Below, piece by piece: positions 17,887 through 27,307 of a DNA stretch of 64,000 nt; position 1 is the first letter of the stretch, and each line of letters opens with the position of its first letter. The stretch comes from Micromonospora echinospora. Lineage in GTDB: Bacteria; Actinomycetota; Actinomycetes; Mycobacteriales; Micromonosporaceae. Made by a program: the position numbers and the translations under genes. Below the pieces are notes generated by a model, which saw only the letters and a program-made list of their open reading frames with translations, was not told the DNA's origin and did no database searches. The stretch lies in the NCBI RefSeq assembly GCF_014203425.1, contig NZ_JACHJC010000001.1:1364001-1428000 (forward strand), in the 5' to 3' direction.

Positions 17887-18855
17887 GACGTGTGCCCGGT
17901 AGAACGCCCACGCATCGCCGACCATGTCGTGCAGGGTGGGCTTGGCCGGCGTCCAGCCCAGTTCGTCGCGGGCCAGCGCGGAGGACGCGACCAGCTCCGC
18001 CGGGTCGCCCTCGCGGCGTGGGGCCACCTCGACCGGCACCGGGTGGCCGGTGACCTCGCGGACCACGTCGACCACCTGCCGGTTGGTGAAGCCGTTGCCG
18101 TTGCCCAGGTTGTAGATGCGGTGCCGGCCCGGGGTGGCCGCGTCGAGCGCGAGCAGGTGGGCGCGCGCCAGGTCTTCCACGTGGATGTAGTCGCGTACGC
18201 AGGTGCCGTCGATCGTGGGGTAGTCGTCGCCGAAGAGCTGGAGCTTCTCCCGCCGCCCGGCTGCGACGTCGAGCGCGATCGGGATGAGGTGTGTCTCCGG
18301 GTCGTGCCGTTCGCCGATGGCCTGCCCGTCGCGCAGGTACGCCCCGGCGACGTTGAAGTAGCGCAGCGAGACGGCGGCCAGGTCGTGCGCGATCGCCTCG
18401 GAGGTGAGCGCCATGTCGACGGCCAGCTTGGTCGCGCCGTAGGTGCTGGTGGGGGCCTTGACGGCGGTCTCCGGGATGGGCAGCTCGGTGGGGTTGCCGT
18501 AGACGGCGGCGGTGGAGGAGAAGACCATCCGGGGCACCCGGGCGGCGCGGACCGCGTCGATGAGCGCGATCGAGCCGACGGTGTTGGTGTGCCAGTACAG
18601 CTCGGGCCGGATCATCGACTCGCCGGCGGCGATCAGGGCGGCGAAGTGCAGCACGCCGTCGAACCCGGCGTCGGGGGTGAGCACCCGGGCGGCCTCGTGC
18701 ACCGGCAGGTCGACGTGGGTCGCCTCGGGGGCGAGGGCTTCCCGGTGACCGGTGCGCAGGTCGTCCAGCACGGTCACCTGGTGGCCGTGGTCGAGCAGCA
18801 TCCGGGTCACCACGCTGCCGATGTAGCCGGCGCCGCCGGTGACGAGCAGTTTCAC
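17881..18855 (-). CDS. galE: UDP-glucose 4-epimerase
   Basis: A 324-aa extended short-chain dehydrogenase that interconverts UDP-galactose and UDP-glucose with bound NAD. The Rossmann motif TGGAGYIGS is at residues 6-14. The catalytic Ser/Tyr-Lys set is seen as SSTAAVYG and TYGATK, and RYFNVAGA follows. GTG start with AGGAGG upstream. The stop TGA lies inside the repeat boundary shared with galK. The pair serves galactose catabolism or supply of UDP-Gal for cell-wall sugars. Confidence 0.94.
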   Translation of the reverse strand: MKLLVTGGAGYIGSVVTRMLLDHGHQVTVLDDLRTGHREALAPEATHVDLPVHEAARVLTPDAGFDGVLHFAALIAAGESMIRPELYWHTNTVGSIALIDAVRAARVPRMVFSSTAAVYGNPTELPIPETAVKAPTSTYGATKLAVDMALTSEAIAHDLAAVSLRYFNVAGAYLRDGQAIGERHDPETHLIPIALDVAAGRREKLQLFGDDYPTIDGTCVRDYIHVEDLARAHLLALDAATPGRHRIYNLGNGNGFTNRQVVDVVREVTGHPVPVEVAPRREGDPAELVASSALARDELGWTPAKPTLHDMVGDAWAFYRAHVA

Positions 18856-18964
18856 GTCGGTCGTCCTCCTGCCTGGGCCGCGTCGCGCGGCGGCCGTCCC
18901 GCGATCACCCTACGGCCGGGGGCGGTGTCGCGGCTGTCGAGTTGAGCCCGCCCCTATTCCATCA

Positions 18965-18980
18965 CAATCCTTCATGATTG
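18965..18980. promoter_or_regulatory. Possible operator in an AT-richer island
   Basis: CAATC-CTTCAT-GATTG is a 5-bp inverted repeat within a local AT-rich stretch between galE and the divergent CBS-protein gene. Placement suggests a regulator site for galE or the divergent gene. No regulator is assigned. Confidence 0.3.
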
Positions 18981-19022
18981 AACAGATCCGAACATTGGCC
19001 CGGGCGTACGGTGGCCGCTGTC

Positions 19023-19028
19023 TACCAT
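19023..19028 (+). promoter_or_regulatory. Putative -10 of leaderless CBS-protein gene
   Basis: TACCAT ends 7 nt before ATG 19036, and no ribosome binding site intervenes. Confidence 0.4.
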
Positions 19029-19035
19029 CCTTGTC

Positions 19036-20052
19036 ATGCGGGAGGGTGGTGGTCCCGGGCCCCGGCGGCGTCCGTCGGGGCGGCTCCGACGCGAACCCGG
19101 CCCGCTGGCCCGTACCGTGGCCCGCCTGGTGGTGCGGGCGGCCGACGGCGCCACCCGGCTGGTGACCGACCTGCTCGGCGCCAGCCCGGTCGCCGGACGG
19201 GAGCGGATCAGCGAGGCCGAGCTGCGGGATCTGGTCGCGGCGAACACTCTGCTCGACGCCGACGAGCGCCGGATCATCGACGAGGTGCTGGTGGCCGGCG
19301 CCCGGCTCGTACGCGAGGTGATGGTGCCCCGCACCGAGGTGGTCTTCCTCAGCGCCGCCCTGCCGCTGGCGCGGGCCCAGCGGCTGGTCCGGGACGACCC
19401 GCACACCCGCTACCCCGTGGTCGACGGCACGCACGACGACGTGGTCGGCATGGTGCACCTGCGGGACGTGCTGCTGCGCCCGGAGCCCGACCGGCCGCTG
19501 GCGGTGGGCGAGCTGACCCGCGAGGTGAAGCGCCTGCCGGACAGCAAGCGCGTGCTCGCGGCGCTGACCGAGATGCGCCGGGAGGGCCACCACCTGGCCG
19601 TGGTGATCGACGAGTACGGCGGCACCGCGGGCATCGTCACCTGCGAGGACCTGGTCGAGGAACTGGTCGGGGAGATCCGGGACGAGGAGCACGGCCCGCT
19701 CGAACCGGAGGCCGCCGGCCTGCCCGCTGTCGTGGACGGCCGGCTCAACCTGACCGACTTCGCCGAACGGACCGGCGTGCCGCTGCCCGCCGGCCCGTAC
19801 GAGACGGTGGGCGGGTTCGTGATGGCCGCGCTGGGCCGGCTGCCGGTGGCCGGGGACGAGGTGCCGGTGGCGGTCGACCCGGACGGCGGATCGGTACCGG
19901 CCGATCCGGCCGGCTGGTTGCTGCGGGTACTGACGCTCGACGGGCGGCGGGTGTCCCGCCTGGCGGTCTCCGCCGCGCGGCTGCCCGAGCCCCGGCGTGA
20001 GGTGAACGGTCCGCTTCCGCCCGTACCCGCCCGATCCACCGGCCCGTCATGA
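19036..20052 (+). CDS. CBS-pair / CorC-HlyC domain protein without membrane anchor
   Basis: A 338-aa protein with two CBS motifs (about residues 95-150 and 160-215: MVPRTEVVFL, then TRYPVVDGTHDDVVGMVHLRD and VIDEYGGTAGIVTCEDLVEE) and a C-terminal CorC/HlyC transporter-associated domain (about 225-305). The usual N-terminal DUF21 membrane domain of this family is absent: the first 60 residues are basic with only a weak hydrophobic stretch. It therefore resembles the CorC soluble form, linked to Mg/Co efflux or ion sensing in other bacteria. Not a haemolysin in any demonstrated sense. trpS follows 33 bp downstream. Confidence 0.8.
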   Translation: MREGGGPGPRRRPSGRLRREPGPLARTVARLVVRAADGATRLVTDLLGASPVAGRERISEAELRDLVAANTLLDADERRIIDEVLVAGARLVREVMVPRTEVVFLSAALPLARAQRLVRDDPHTRYPVVDGTHDDVVGMVHLRDVLLRPEPDRPLAVGELTREVKRLPDSKRVLAALTEMRREGHHLAVVIDEYGGTAGIVTCEDLVEELVGEIRDEEHGPLEPEAAGLPAVVDGRLNLTDFAERTGVPLPAGPYETVGGFVMAALGRLPVAGDEVPVAVDPDGGSVPADPAGWLLRVLTLDGRRVSRLAVSAARLPEPRREVNGPLPPVPARSTGPS

Positions 20053-21111
<1,059 letters not shown>

Positions 21112-21133
21112 CGGCCCGGTCGGGCGGGAACGG

Positions 21134-21721
21134 GTGACGCAGCCGGTGGCCGAAGGGGTGGCGCGCAACGTGGCGGGCAGTGACGCGGTGCCGGGCGGCG
21201 CAGACACGATCCAGATCGGGATCGCTGTCGACGTCCCCGAGCCCTGGGGCGGGATGCTCACCCGCCGCCGGGTCGAGGCCGGCGACCCGGCCGCCGTCCC
21301 CGCGCACGTCACCCTGCTCGGGCCCACCGAGATCCCGGTACGCGCGCTGCCCGCCGTCGAGGATCACCTGGCCCGGGTCGCCGCCGCGCACCTGCCGTTC
21401 ACCCTGCACCTGCGCGGCACCGGCACGTTCCGCCCGGTCACCCAGGTGGTGTTCGTGACGGTGGCGGCCGGGATCAGCGAGTGCGAGCTGCTGGCCGCCG
21501 CCATCAACTCGGCTCCCGAACTGCGGCGCGAGCTGCGTTTCCCCTACCACCCGCACGTCACGGTGGCCCAGGACGTGCCGACCGAGGTGCTCGACAAGGC
21601 GTACGAGGACCTGGCCGACTTCTCCGCGTTGTTCCAGGTGGAGGCGTTCACGCTGTTCTCGCACAGCGGGGCGACCCGGTGGCAGCCCCGCCGCGACTTC
21701 CGGCTCGGCGGGCAGAGCTGA
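21134..21721 (+). CDS. 2'-5' RNA ligase family protein (2H phosphoesterase)
   Basis: A 195-aa protein with the two H-x-T motifs of the 2H phosphoesterase fold, AHVTLLG in the N-terminal lobe and PHVTVAQ in the C-terminal lobe. Members include ThpR, which ligates or cleaves 2'-5' phosphodiester bonds in RNA, and cyclic phosphodiesterases. The in-vivo substrate is unknown. GTG 21134 gives an N-terminal tail of about 30 residues before the fold; later GTGs are possible. It sits 22 bp after trpS, so cotranscription is likely, an interesting pairing of tRNA-related enzymes. Confidence 0.8.
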   Translation: MTQPVAEGVARNVAGSDAVPGGADTIQIGIAVDVPEPWGGMLTRRRVEAGDPAAVPAHVTLLGPTEIPVRALPAVEDHLARVAAAHLPFTLHLRGTGTFRPVTQVVFVTVAAGISECELLAAAINSAPELRRELRFPYHPHVTVAQDVPTEVLDKAYEDLADFSALFQVEAFTLFSHSGATRWQPRRDFRLGGQS

Positions 21722-21777
21722 ACATCCGACCGGCCGGGGCACCTCCACCACAGGCGAAGATCGGCGAGGATGACGGG

Positions 21778-22719
21778 GTGAACGTCTTCGGCCGGATCGA
21801 GGCGGCGGTGGGGCGCCGCATCGACGCGGCGCGTGGCCGCTCGTCGGCCTTCGACCACGTCTGGCGGGCCGGGACGCTCTACGCCGACCTGCTCGCCGGT
21901 CGGCTCGCCGCCGCCATCGCGTACTACGGCTTCTTCGCCGTGTTCGCGCTCGCCCTGGTCGCGTACTGGATCTTCGGCGCGGTGCTGCGCGACAACGAGG
22001 AGGTCAGCCGCGCGGCGGCCCACTTCCTGGAAGAGAACCTGCCCTTCCTCGACCCGGCGCAGATCGCCGAGAGCAGCAACACCGTCGGCGTGGTCGGCCT
22101 GGTCATCCTGGTCTTCACCGGCATCGGCTGGGTGGAGGCGATCCGCTCCTCGCAGCGGCTGATGTACGGCTTCAACCAGCAGCCCGGCAACCTGGTGATG
22201 CGGCGCCTTGTCGACCTGGGCGTGCTGGTCGCCGTCTTCGTGCTGCTGTTCGTCTCGGTGGCCGCCGTCGACGCGCTGGAGTCGCTGCTGCGCTTCCTGC
22301 TGCGCAGCACCGGCTCGGTGGGCCTGACCACGATCAGCGCGGTGCTGAGCGTGCTCGTCAACGCCGTGCTCGCCGCCGCGATGCTGCTGGCCGTGCCCCG
22401 GCTGCGGATGAGCCGCCGGCGGCTGCGACCGGCGGTGCTCGCCGTCGCGATCGGGATCACCCTGCTCAACACCGTCGGTCGCTACTACGTGGTACGCACC
22501 GAGCGGAACCCGGCGTACACGGTGGTCGCCACCGCCGTGGGCCTGCTGCTCTACCTCTACCTGCTCAACCAGTTGGTGCTCTTCGGCGCGGCGCTCGCCG
22601 CGACCAGCCCGTACGGCCGGGTGGTGGACATGGCCGAGGGCGGGGCCCGGGAGGTGGACGTGGAGGCGGACGTGCTCGACGAGGAGACCGAGCCGGGAAC
22701 GCCGGGAGGGGCGGGATGA
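21778..22719 (+). CDS. YihY/BrkB family integral membrane protein
   Basis: A 313-aa protein with about six transmembrane segments between residues 45 and 275, and the family's amphipathic opening around AGTLYADLLAGRLAAAIAYY. The C-terminal 40 residues are acidic and cytosolic-looking (EVDVEADVLDEETEPG). The family was once called ribonuclease BN in error and its function is uncertain. GTG 21778 is preceded by GGCGAGG. Its stop overlaps the ATG of the GntR gene by four bases, so the two are translationally coupled. Confidence 0.85.
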   Translation: MNVFGRIEAAVGRRIDAARGRSSAFDHVWRAGTLYADLLAGRLAAAIAYYGFFAVFALALVAYWIFGAVLRDNEEVSRAAAHFLEENLPFLDPAQIAESSNTVGVVGLVILVFTGIGWVEAIRSSQRLMYGFNQQPGNLVMRRLVDLGVLVAVFVLLFVSVAAVDALESLLRFLLRSTGSVGLTTISAVLSVLVNAVLAAAMLLAVPRLRMSRRRLRPAVLAVAIGITLLNTVGRYYVVRTERNPAYTVVATAVGLLLYLYLLNQLVLFGAALAATSPYGRVVDMAEGGAREVDVEADVLDEETEPGTPGGAG

Positions 22720-23090
22720 GCGTGCGGATCCGGATCGACGTCGAGTCGGCGGTGCCGCCGTACGAGCAGGTGCGCGCGCAGTTCGCGGCGCGGATCGGCG
22801 ACGGGCGGCTGCCGGTGGGCACCCGGCTGCCCGCGGTGCGGCAGCTCGCGGCGGACCTGGGGCTGGCGGTGAACACGGTGGCGCGGGCCTACCGGGAGCT
22901 GGAGGCCGCCGGGCTGGTCCAGACGCGCGGCCGGCACGGCACGGTGGTCGCGCCGGGACGGGACGACGCCGCCGACCGGCTGCAGCAGGCCGCCGCCGGG
23001 TACGCCGCCGAGGCGCGCCGCCTGGGCGTACCGCCGGAGCGGGCGGTCGCCCTGGTCCGTGCGGCGCTGGACGCCGGTACGCGTGGCTGA
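22716..23090 (+). CDS. GntR family regulator, YtrA type
   Basis: A 124-aa regulator with an N-terminal winged helix (PPYEQVRAQFAARIGDG, LPAVRQLAADLGLAVNTVAR, AYRELEAAGLVQTRGRHGT) and a short C-terminal helical tail of about 45 residues. This is the YtrA subclass, which usually sits in operons with transporter genes. Here it overlaps the BrkB-like membrane gene by ATGA, so it may regulate that operon. No ABC ATPase gene is nearby. Confidence 0.88.
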   Translation: MSVRIRIDVESAVPPYEQVRAQFAARIGDGRLPVGTRLPAVRQLAADLGLAVNTVARAYRELEAAGLVQTRGRHGTVVAPGRDDAADRLQQAAAGYAAEARRLGVPPERAVALVRAALDAGTRG

Positions 23091-23163
23091 GCGCGGTCCC
23101 CTGAGCGGGGAGAGTCTCCGCCGATGCGGTCCCCGGGCGAGTCCCGGCGACGATGATGGGCCG

Positions 23164-23607
23164 GTGGGCGCACTCGTGACACTCGACCTGCCGGACGACT
23201 CGCCGATGCTCGGCCTGCCGTGGATCATCACGTTCGGCCCGCTCGGCGCTGATGACGAGTGGGAGCCGGTGGTCTGCGGCCCGTACGAGCGGGCGCACGC
23301 GCTGGCGCTGGCCGAGGCGGTGGTGGCCGAGGAGCAGCTGATGGCGGTGGTGGAGCCGCTGCTGCCGGCGCTCACGCCGGAGGAGATCCGGGGCGAGATC
23401 GCCGCGGCGCAGATCGCCGCCGAGGACGAGGCGGCCGAGATCGACCAGGCCGATCTGTACGGCGACTTCGAGGACGTCATCGACGAGGAGCTGGAACTGG
23501 CAGCCGAGCGGCAGCCCGAGCCCGAGCCGGCGAATCCGCCCGACCGGGAGGAGATCCGGGCCGGGTTCGCCCGGATCGCCGCGCTGCTCACCGCCAAGGG
23601 CGGCTGA
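23164..23607 (+). CDS. Hypothetical acidic protein
   Basis: A 147-aa soluble, strongly acidic protein (many Glu/Asp, Ala-rich) that starts VGALVTLDLPDDSPMLGLPW and includes the stretch EPVVCGPYERAHALALAEAV. There is no signal peptide or membrane segment. It has no catalytic motif I recognise, but the reading frame has clean actinobacterial codon bias. GTG 23164 is chosen; GTG 23176 is in frame. Located 73 bp after the GntR gene, and convergent with the VOC gene with only 6 bp between stops. Confidence 0.65.
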   Translation: MGALVTLDLPDDSPMLGLPWIITFGPLGADDEWEPVVCGPYERAHALALAEAVVAEEQLMAVVEPLLPALTPEEIRGEIAAAQIAAEDEAAEIDQADLYGDFEDVIDEELELAAERQPEPEPANPPDREEIRAGFARIAALLTAKGG

Positions 23608-23613
23608 GGACGC

Positions 23614-23976
23614 TCAGCGCGGCGGCCCGTCGAGCACGCAGAACTCGTTGTCCTCGGGGTCGACGAGCACCACGAACCCCTCCGCGCCGGTCTGCCCGAC
23701 GTCGGCGAGCCGGGCGCCGAGCCCGATCAGCCGCTTGACCTCCGCCGTCTGCCCCTCGTCGGCGACCAGGTCCAGGTGGAGCCGGTTCTTGCCGTGCTTC
23801 GGGGTGCCGCTGCCCTGCAACCAGACGGTCGGGCCGGGCCGGTCGGACGGCGGGTAGAGCTTCGCGTTGCCGTCGTCGCCCTGCGAGACCGTGTAGCCGA
23901 GGGCGGCGGACCAGAACCGGGCCATCCGGTCCAGGTCGCTGACGTCGAGGGTGTACTGCGCCACGCGTGCTGTCAT
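23614..23976 (-). CDS. VOC family protein (glyoxalase/bleomycin-resistance fold)
   Basis: A 120-aa protein with a beta-alpha-beta-beta-beta repeat of the vicinal oxygen chelate fold: it begins ARVAQYTLDVSDLDRMARFW, contains RLHLDLVADE, and ends FVVLVDPEDNEFCVLDGPPR. Ligand positions are partly recognisable (His in HLDL and Glu in NEFCV). Substrate unknown: the family includes lyases, dioxygenases and drug-binding proteins. It lies downstream of the GH13 gene on the same strand, but a hairpin separates them. Confidence 0.82.
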   Translation of the reverse strand: MTARVAQYTLDVSDLDRMARFWSAALGYTVSQGDDGNAKLYPPSDRPGPTVWLQGSGTPKHGKNRLHLDLVADEGQTAEVKRLIGLGARLADVGQTGAEGFVVLVDPEDNEFCVLDGPPR

Positions 23977-24005
23977 CCCCCGGTGGTACCCCGGGCCGCC
24001 GGGAT

Positions 24006-24048
24006 GGACACCGGCCCCCCGGGAGCGGACTCCCGAGGGGCCGGGTCC
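24006..24048 (-). terminator. Hairpin after GH13 glucosidase gene
   Basis: Interrupted inverted repeat: GGACaCCGGCCCC on the left faces GGGGCCGGGTCC on the right, with an inner GGGAG/CTCCC stem. It sits about 90 bp past the GH13 stop and upstream of the VOC start. No T tract on the transcribed strand. Confidence 0.5.
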
Positions 24049-24138
24049 ACCTCACCCCCCACCACAAGGGGTCGGCAGCCCAGCCGCCCGTCGGCGCGGG
24101 GCACAACGGACGGCCAGGTCGTTGGCGGGTTACCCGGC

Positions 24139-25773
24139 TCAGCGCCGTTCGAACCACGCAGCTGCGTCCACCGGCAGGACGTGTCCGTCGCCCCGCTCGG
24201 TGAGGTCGGCGCTCGCGACGACCGGGCGGCCGTGGCCGCTCACCGTCACGTCGGCGCCGCTGATGTTGACCACACAGGTCAGCTCGGTGTCCCCGGCGAC
24301 ACGGCGGAACGCCAGGACGCCGGGCTCGGTCTCCAGCCAGGTGATGCCGCCGACCTCGGCGAGCGCCGGGTGCTCGTGCCGGATCCGCAGCGCGGTCCGG
24401 TACAGCTCCAGCGTCGAGCCGGAGATCCCGGTCTGCGCGGCCACCGACAGGGACCGCCAGGTCGCCGGCGCGGGCAGCCAGCTCAGCTCGCTGCCGCCGG
24501 GCCCGAATCCGTACGGGGGCAGCTCGCCGCCCCACGGGATCGGCACCCGGCAACCGTCGCGGCTCTCCCCGGTACGCCGGAACGCCGGGTCCTGGCGCAG
24601 CTCGTCGGGGAGGTCCAGCACCTCCGGCAGCCCCAGTTCCTCGCCCTGGTAGACGTACGCGCAGCCGGGCAGCGCGAACATCAGCAGCGCGGCGGCGCGG
24701 GCGCGGCGCAGGCCGACCTCGCCGTCGCCGTACCGGGTGACGTGACGCTGCCGGTCGTGGTTGGACAGCACCCAGGTGGTCGGCGCGCCGACGATCGTCG
24801 ACTCGGCCAACGCGGTGTCGATCACCTTGCGGAACGAGTCGGCCGACCAGGTGGCGTCGAGGAAGTCGAAGCTGAACGCCTGGTGCAGCTCGTCCGGGCC
24901 GATGTACCGGGCCAGCCGCTGCGGAGTCTCGGCCCAGGCCTCGGCCACAGCCATCCGGCCACCCGGGTAGCTGTCCAGGATCGGGCGCCAGGCGCGGTAG
25001 ATGTCGTGCACCTCGTCCTGGTCGAAGTACGGCAGCCGGCCCTTGCCCAGCAGCTCGGACTGGCGCTGGCCGGTGGTCATCGAGTTGAAGCCGACGTCCG
25101 GCAGCCCTTCGGCCTTGATCATCCCGTGGGCCACGTCGATCCGGAAGCCGTCCACGCCCCGGTCCAGCCAGAAGCGCAGGATGTCCTCGAACTCGGCCCG
25201 CACCTCGGGGTGACGCCAGTTCAGGTCGGGCTGGGCCGGGTCGAACAGGTGCAGGTACCACTGGCCGTCGACCACGCGCGTCCAGGCCGGGCCGCCGAAG
25301 ATGCTCTCCCAGTCGTTCGGGGGCAGCTCGCCCTGCTCGCCCTTGCCGTCGGCGAACAGGTAGCGCTCGCGCTCCGGCGAGCCGGGGCCGGCGGCGAGCG
25401 CCGCGGCGAACCACGGGTGCGCGCTGGAGGTGTGGTTGGGCACCATGTCGACGATGATGCGCAGGCCGAGCGCGTGCGCGTCGGTGATCATCTCGTCGAA
25501 GTCGGTCAGGTTGCCGAACAGCGGGTCGACGTTGCGGTAGTCGGCCACGTCGTAGCCGGCGTCGACCTGGGGAGAGGTGTAGAACGGCGTCAGCCAGAGC
25601 GCGTCCACGCCGAGGTCACGCAGGTACGGCAGGCGCTGCCGGATGCCCTGGAGGTCACCGACGCCGTCGGAGTTCGCGTCGGCGAAGCTGCGGACGTACA
25701 CCTGGTAGACGACCGCGGACCGCCACCAGTCGTCGTCGGCGGGCCGTGGCGTGGGGGTGGTGGCGGAGGTCAT
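24139..25773 (-). CDS. GH13 alpha-glucosidase / oligo-1,6-glucosidase
   Basis: A 544-aa intracellular-type glycoside hydrolase family 13 enzyme with no signal peptide. The (beta/alpha)8 regions are visible in order: VDMVPNHTS, GFRIDVAHG (nucleophile Asp), MAVAEAW (acid/base Glu) and LSNHDRQRH (third Asp). It probably releases glucose from the nonreducing ends of maltodextrins taken up by the malEFG transporter nearby. The ATG at the complement of 25771-25773 is chosen as the first Met before the family opening DDWWRSAVVYQVYVRSFAD; the frame upstream is non-coding promoter. Inverted GCAAG/CTTGC sites upstream suggest control by the neighbouring LacI protein. Confidence 0.92.
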   Translation of the reverse strand: MTSATTPTPRPADDDWWRSAVVYQVYVRSFADANSDGVGDLQGIRQRLPYLRDLGVDALWLTPFYTSPQVDAGYDVADYRNVDPLFGNLTDFDEMITDAHALGLRIIVDMVPNHTSSAHPWFAAALAAGPGSPERERYLFADGKGEQGELPPNDWESIFGGPAWTRVVDGQWYLHLFDPAQPDLNWRHPEVRAEFEDILRFWLDRGVDGFRIDVAHGMIKAEGLPDVGFNSMTTGQRQSELLGKGRLPYFDQDEVHDIYRAWRPILDSYPGGRMAVAEAWAETPQRLARYIGPDELHQAFSFDFLDATWSADSFRKVIDTALAESTIVGAPTTWVLSNHDRQRHVTRYGDGEVGLRRARAAALLMFALPGCAYVYQGEELGLPEVLDLPDELRQDPAFRRTGESRDGCRVPIPWGGELPPYGFGPGGSELSWLPAPATWRSLSVAAQTGISGSTLELYRTALRIRHEHPALAEVGGITWLETEPGVLAFRRVAGDTELTCVVNISGADVTVSGHGRPVVASADLTERGDGHVLPVDAAAWFERR

Positions 25774-25832
25774 CGCTGTCGATTCCCGTTCTGTGGCGGC
25801 GCAGGGTGTCTGAGCAGAATGCCGCCATAGCC

Positions 25833-25861
25833 CTGCAAGAGTCAAGCATTCCTTGCGCAAG
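25833..25861. promoter_or_regulatory. CTTGC/GCAAG operator upstream of GH13 gene
   Basis: CTGCAAG at 25833 and the palindrome CTTGCGCAAG at 25852-25861 match the half-sites found between lacI and malE. LacI-family repressors bind short inverted repeats of this type, so this is a likely site for the adjacent regulator. Confidence 0.5.
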
Positions 25862-25934
25862 AAATGGCAACCATCACCCGCCGGCCTTCCAGGCCCTTCT
25901 CCCGCATCCCGAGACACCCACCAGCCCTTCGTGC

Positions 25935-25997
25935 GGTTGATCAAGGAGTTTGTGTCCCAGTTGGAGATCGACTCCGACCCAAACCCCTTGATCAACC
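25935..25997. repeat. 18-bp inverted repeat around GTTGATCAAGG
   Basis: GGTTGATCAAGGAGTTTG (25935-25952) and the reverse complement of 25980-25997 differ at one base. The 27-nt loop carries GGAGATCGACTCC. The element is in the promoter-side gap between the divergent halves of the maltodextrin locus, near the lacI stop, and may end lacI transcription. From memory, similar GATCAAGGGGTTTG palindromes recur in Micromonospora genomes; that should be checked by search. Confidence 0.65.
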
Positions 25998-26034
25998 GGG
26001 GGCGCGCGGGGCGCGGGGAGGGGGAGGGAGGTGG

Positions 26035-27108
26035 TCAGGCGGGGATGGGGAGTGGGGAGGAGGGGGTGGGGCGCTGGCGTTTCGGGGGGTCGGCGGGGCG
26101 GGTCACCGCGGTGGAGCCGCGTACCACCAGCTCGGGGCGGAACAGGTACTCCGAGTTCGGGGAGGGGTGGCCGTTGATCTCGTCGACCAGGGCCCGGACC
26201 GCGGCGACCGCCATGGCGGCGACCGGCTGGCGCACAGTGGTCAGCGGCGGGTCGGTGAAGGCCATGAGCGGCGAGTCGTCGTACCCGACCACGGAGATGT
26301 CGCCGGGCACCGAGAGTCCGCGCTGGCGGGCTGCCCGGATCGCGCCGAGCGCCATCAGGTCGGAGCCGCAGACCAGGCCGGTCACGCCGCGCTCGATGAG
26401 CCGGCCGGCGGCCGCCTCGCCGCCCTCCACGCCGAACAGCGACAGCTCGGTCAGCTCCGTCAGCTCGTCGGAGGGGATGTCGGTGAGGCGCCCCATCGCG
26501 GCCTTGTAGCCGGCGACCTTGCGCTGCACCGGCACGAACCGGTCCGGGCCGGTGATCAGGCCGATCCGGCGGTGCCCGAGCGCGACCAGGTGGGCGACTG
26601 CGAGTTCGGCGGACTCACGGTCGTCGCAGGAGACGAACGGCGCGGGGATGCCCGGGGCGTACCCGTTGATCATGACGATCGGCAGCGGCCGGGCCAGCAG
26701 CGTGCGGTAGCGGTCGTGGTCCGCGGCGGTGTCGGCGTGCAGGCCGGAGACGAAGACGATGCCGGAGACCTGCCGGTCCAGCAGCATCTCCACGTACTCG
26801 TCCTCGCGGACGCCGCCCGGGGTCTGCGTGCAGAGCACCGGGGTGTAGCCGGTCGGGGCGAGCGCGGACTCGATGATCTGGGCGAAGGCCGGGAAGATCG
26901 GGTTGTCCAGCTCGGGCACGACCAGGCCGACCAGCCCGGCGCTGCGCTTGCGCAGCCGGGCCGGGCGTTCGTAGCCGAGCACATCGAGAGCGGTGAGGAC
27001 CGCCTGCCGGGTCTCGGGGGCCACACCGGGGCGGTCATTGAGCACCCGCGACACCGTGGCCTCGCTGACTTCAGCCTGTTGGGCGATGTCGGACAGTCGA
27101 GCGCGCAT
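26035..27108 (-). CDS. LacI family transcriptional regulator of the maltodextrin genes
   Basis: A 357-aa repressor with an N-terminal LacI helix-turn-helix (LSDIAQQAEVSEATVSRVLN at residues 5-24) and hinge, followed by a type-1 periplasmic-binding fold that senses a sugar (LVGLVVPELDNPIFPAF, VCGSDLMALGAIRAAR, VVGYDDSPLM). It is divergent from malE and sits beside two GH13 genes, which supports a MalR-like role. The ATG at 27108 gives the classical N-terminus, and TAAAGT 7 nt upstream indicates a leaderless mRNA. The C-terminus ends in a basic Pro-rich tail. Confidence 0.9.
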   Translation of the reverse strand: MRARLSDIAQQAEVSEATVSRVLNDRPGVAPETRQAVLTALDVLGYERPARLRKRSAGLVGLVVPELDNPIFPAFAQIIESALAPTGYTPVLCTQTPGGVREDEYVEMLLDRQVSGIVFVSGLHADTAADHDRYRTLLARPLPIVMINGYAPGIPAPFVSCDDRESAELAVAHLVALGHRRIGLITGPDRFVPVQRKVAGYKAAMGRLTDIPSDELTELTELSLFGVEGGEAAAGRLIERGVTGLVCGSDLMALGAIRAARQRGLSVPGDISVVGYDDSPLMAFTDPPLTTVRQPVAAMAVAAVRALVDEINGHPSPNSEYLFRPELVVRGSTAVTRPADPPKRQRPTPSSPLPIPA

Positions 27109-27115
27109 GTGCGGC

Positions 27116-27156
27116 ACTTTAGCCCAACGGCAAAGTCTTGCGTACACTTCTGCAAG
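27116..27156. promoter_or_regulatory. lacI-malE divergent control region
   Basis: On the minus strand TAAAGT (27121-27116) is a leaderless -10 for lacI. CTTGCGTACACTTCTGCAAG at 27137-27156 is an inverted repeat (CTTGC-N10-GCAAG) covering the likely -35 region of lacI. A further GCAAC...CTTGC pair lies at 27171-27184. These are probable operators of the LacI-family protein, shared with the GH13 gene site. Confidence 0.55.
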
Positions 27157-27307
27157 CCCTTCCATTCTCTGCAACCTCTTGCTAACGTCCCCGCAACATG
27201 CGAGAGCAGCGGCGCAGCACCACGGCGCCGGTCAGCAAGAAATTTCAGAGGTTTCCACTGGCGGGCCGCCCTTCCCCCGGCGGGCCGCCATGACGACAGG
27301 AGTACCG

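Noticed and set aside
17764..18053. Proteins encoded across the 62-bp repeats (three frames are open)
   Set aside because: The unit is not a multiple of three and the frames read repeated Arg/Ser/Pro strings; non-coding repeat is simpler.
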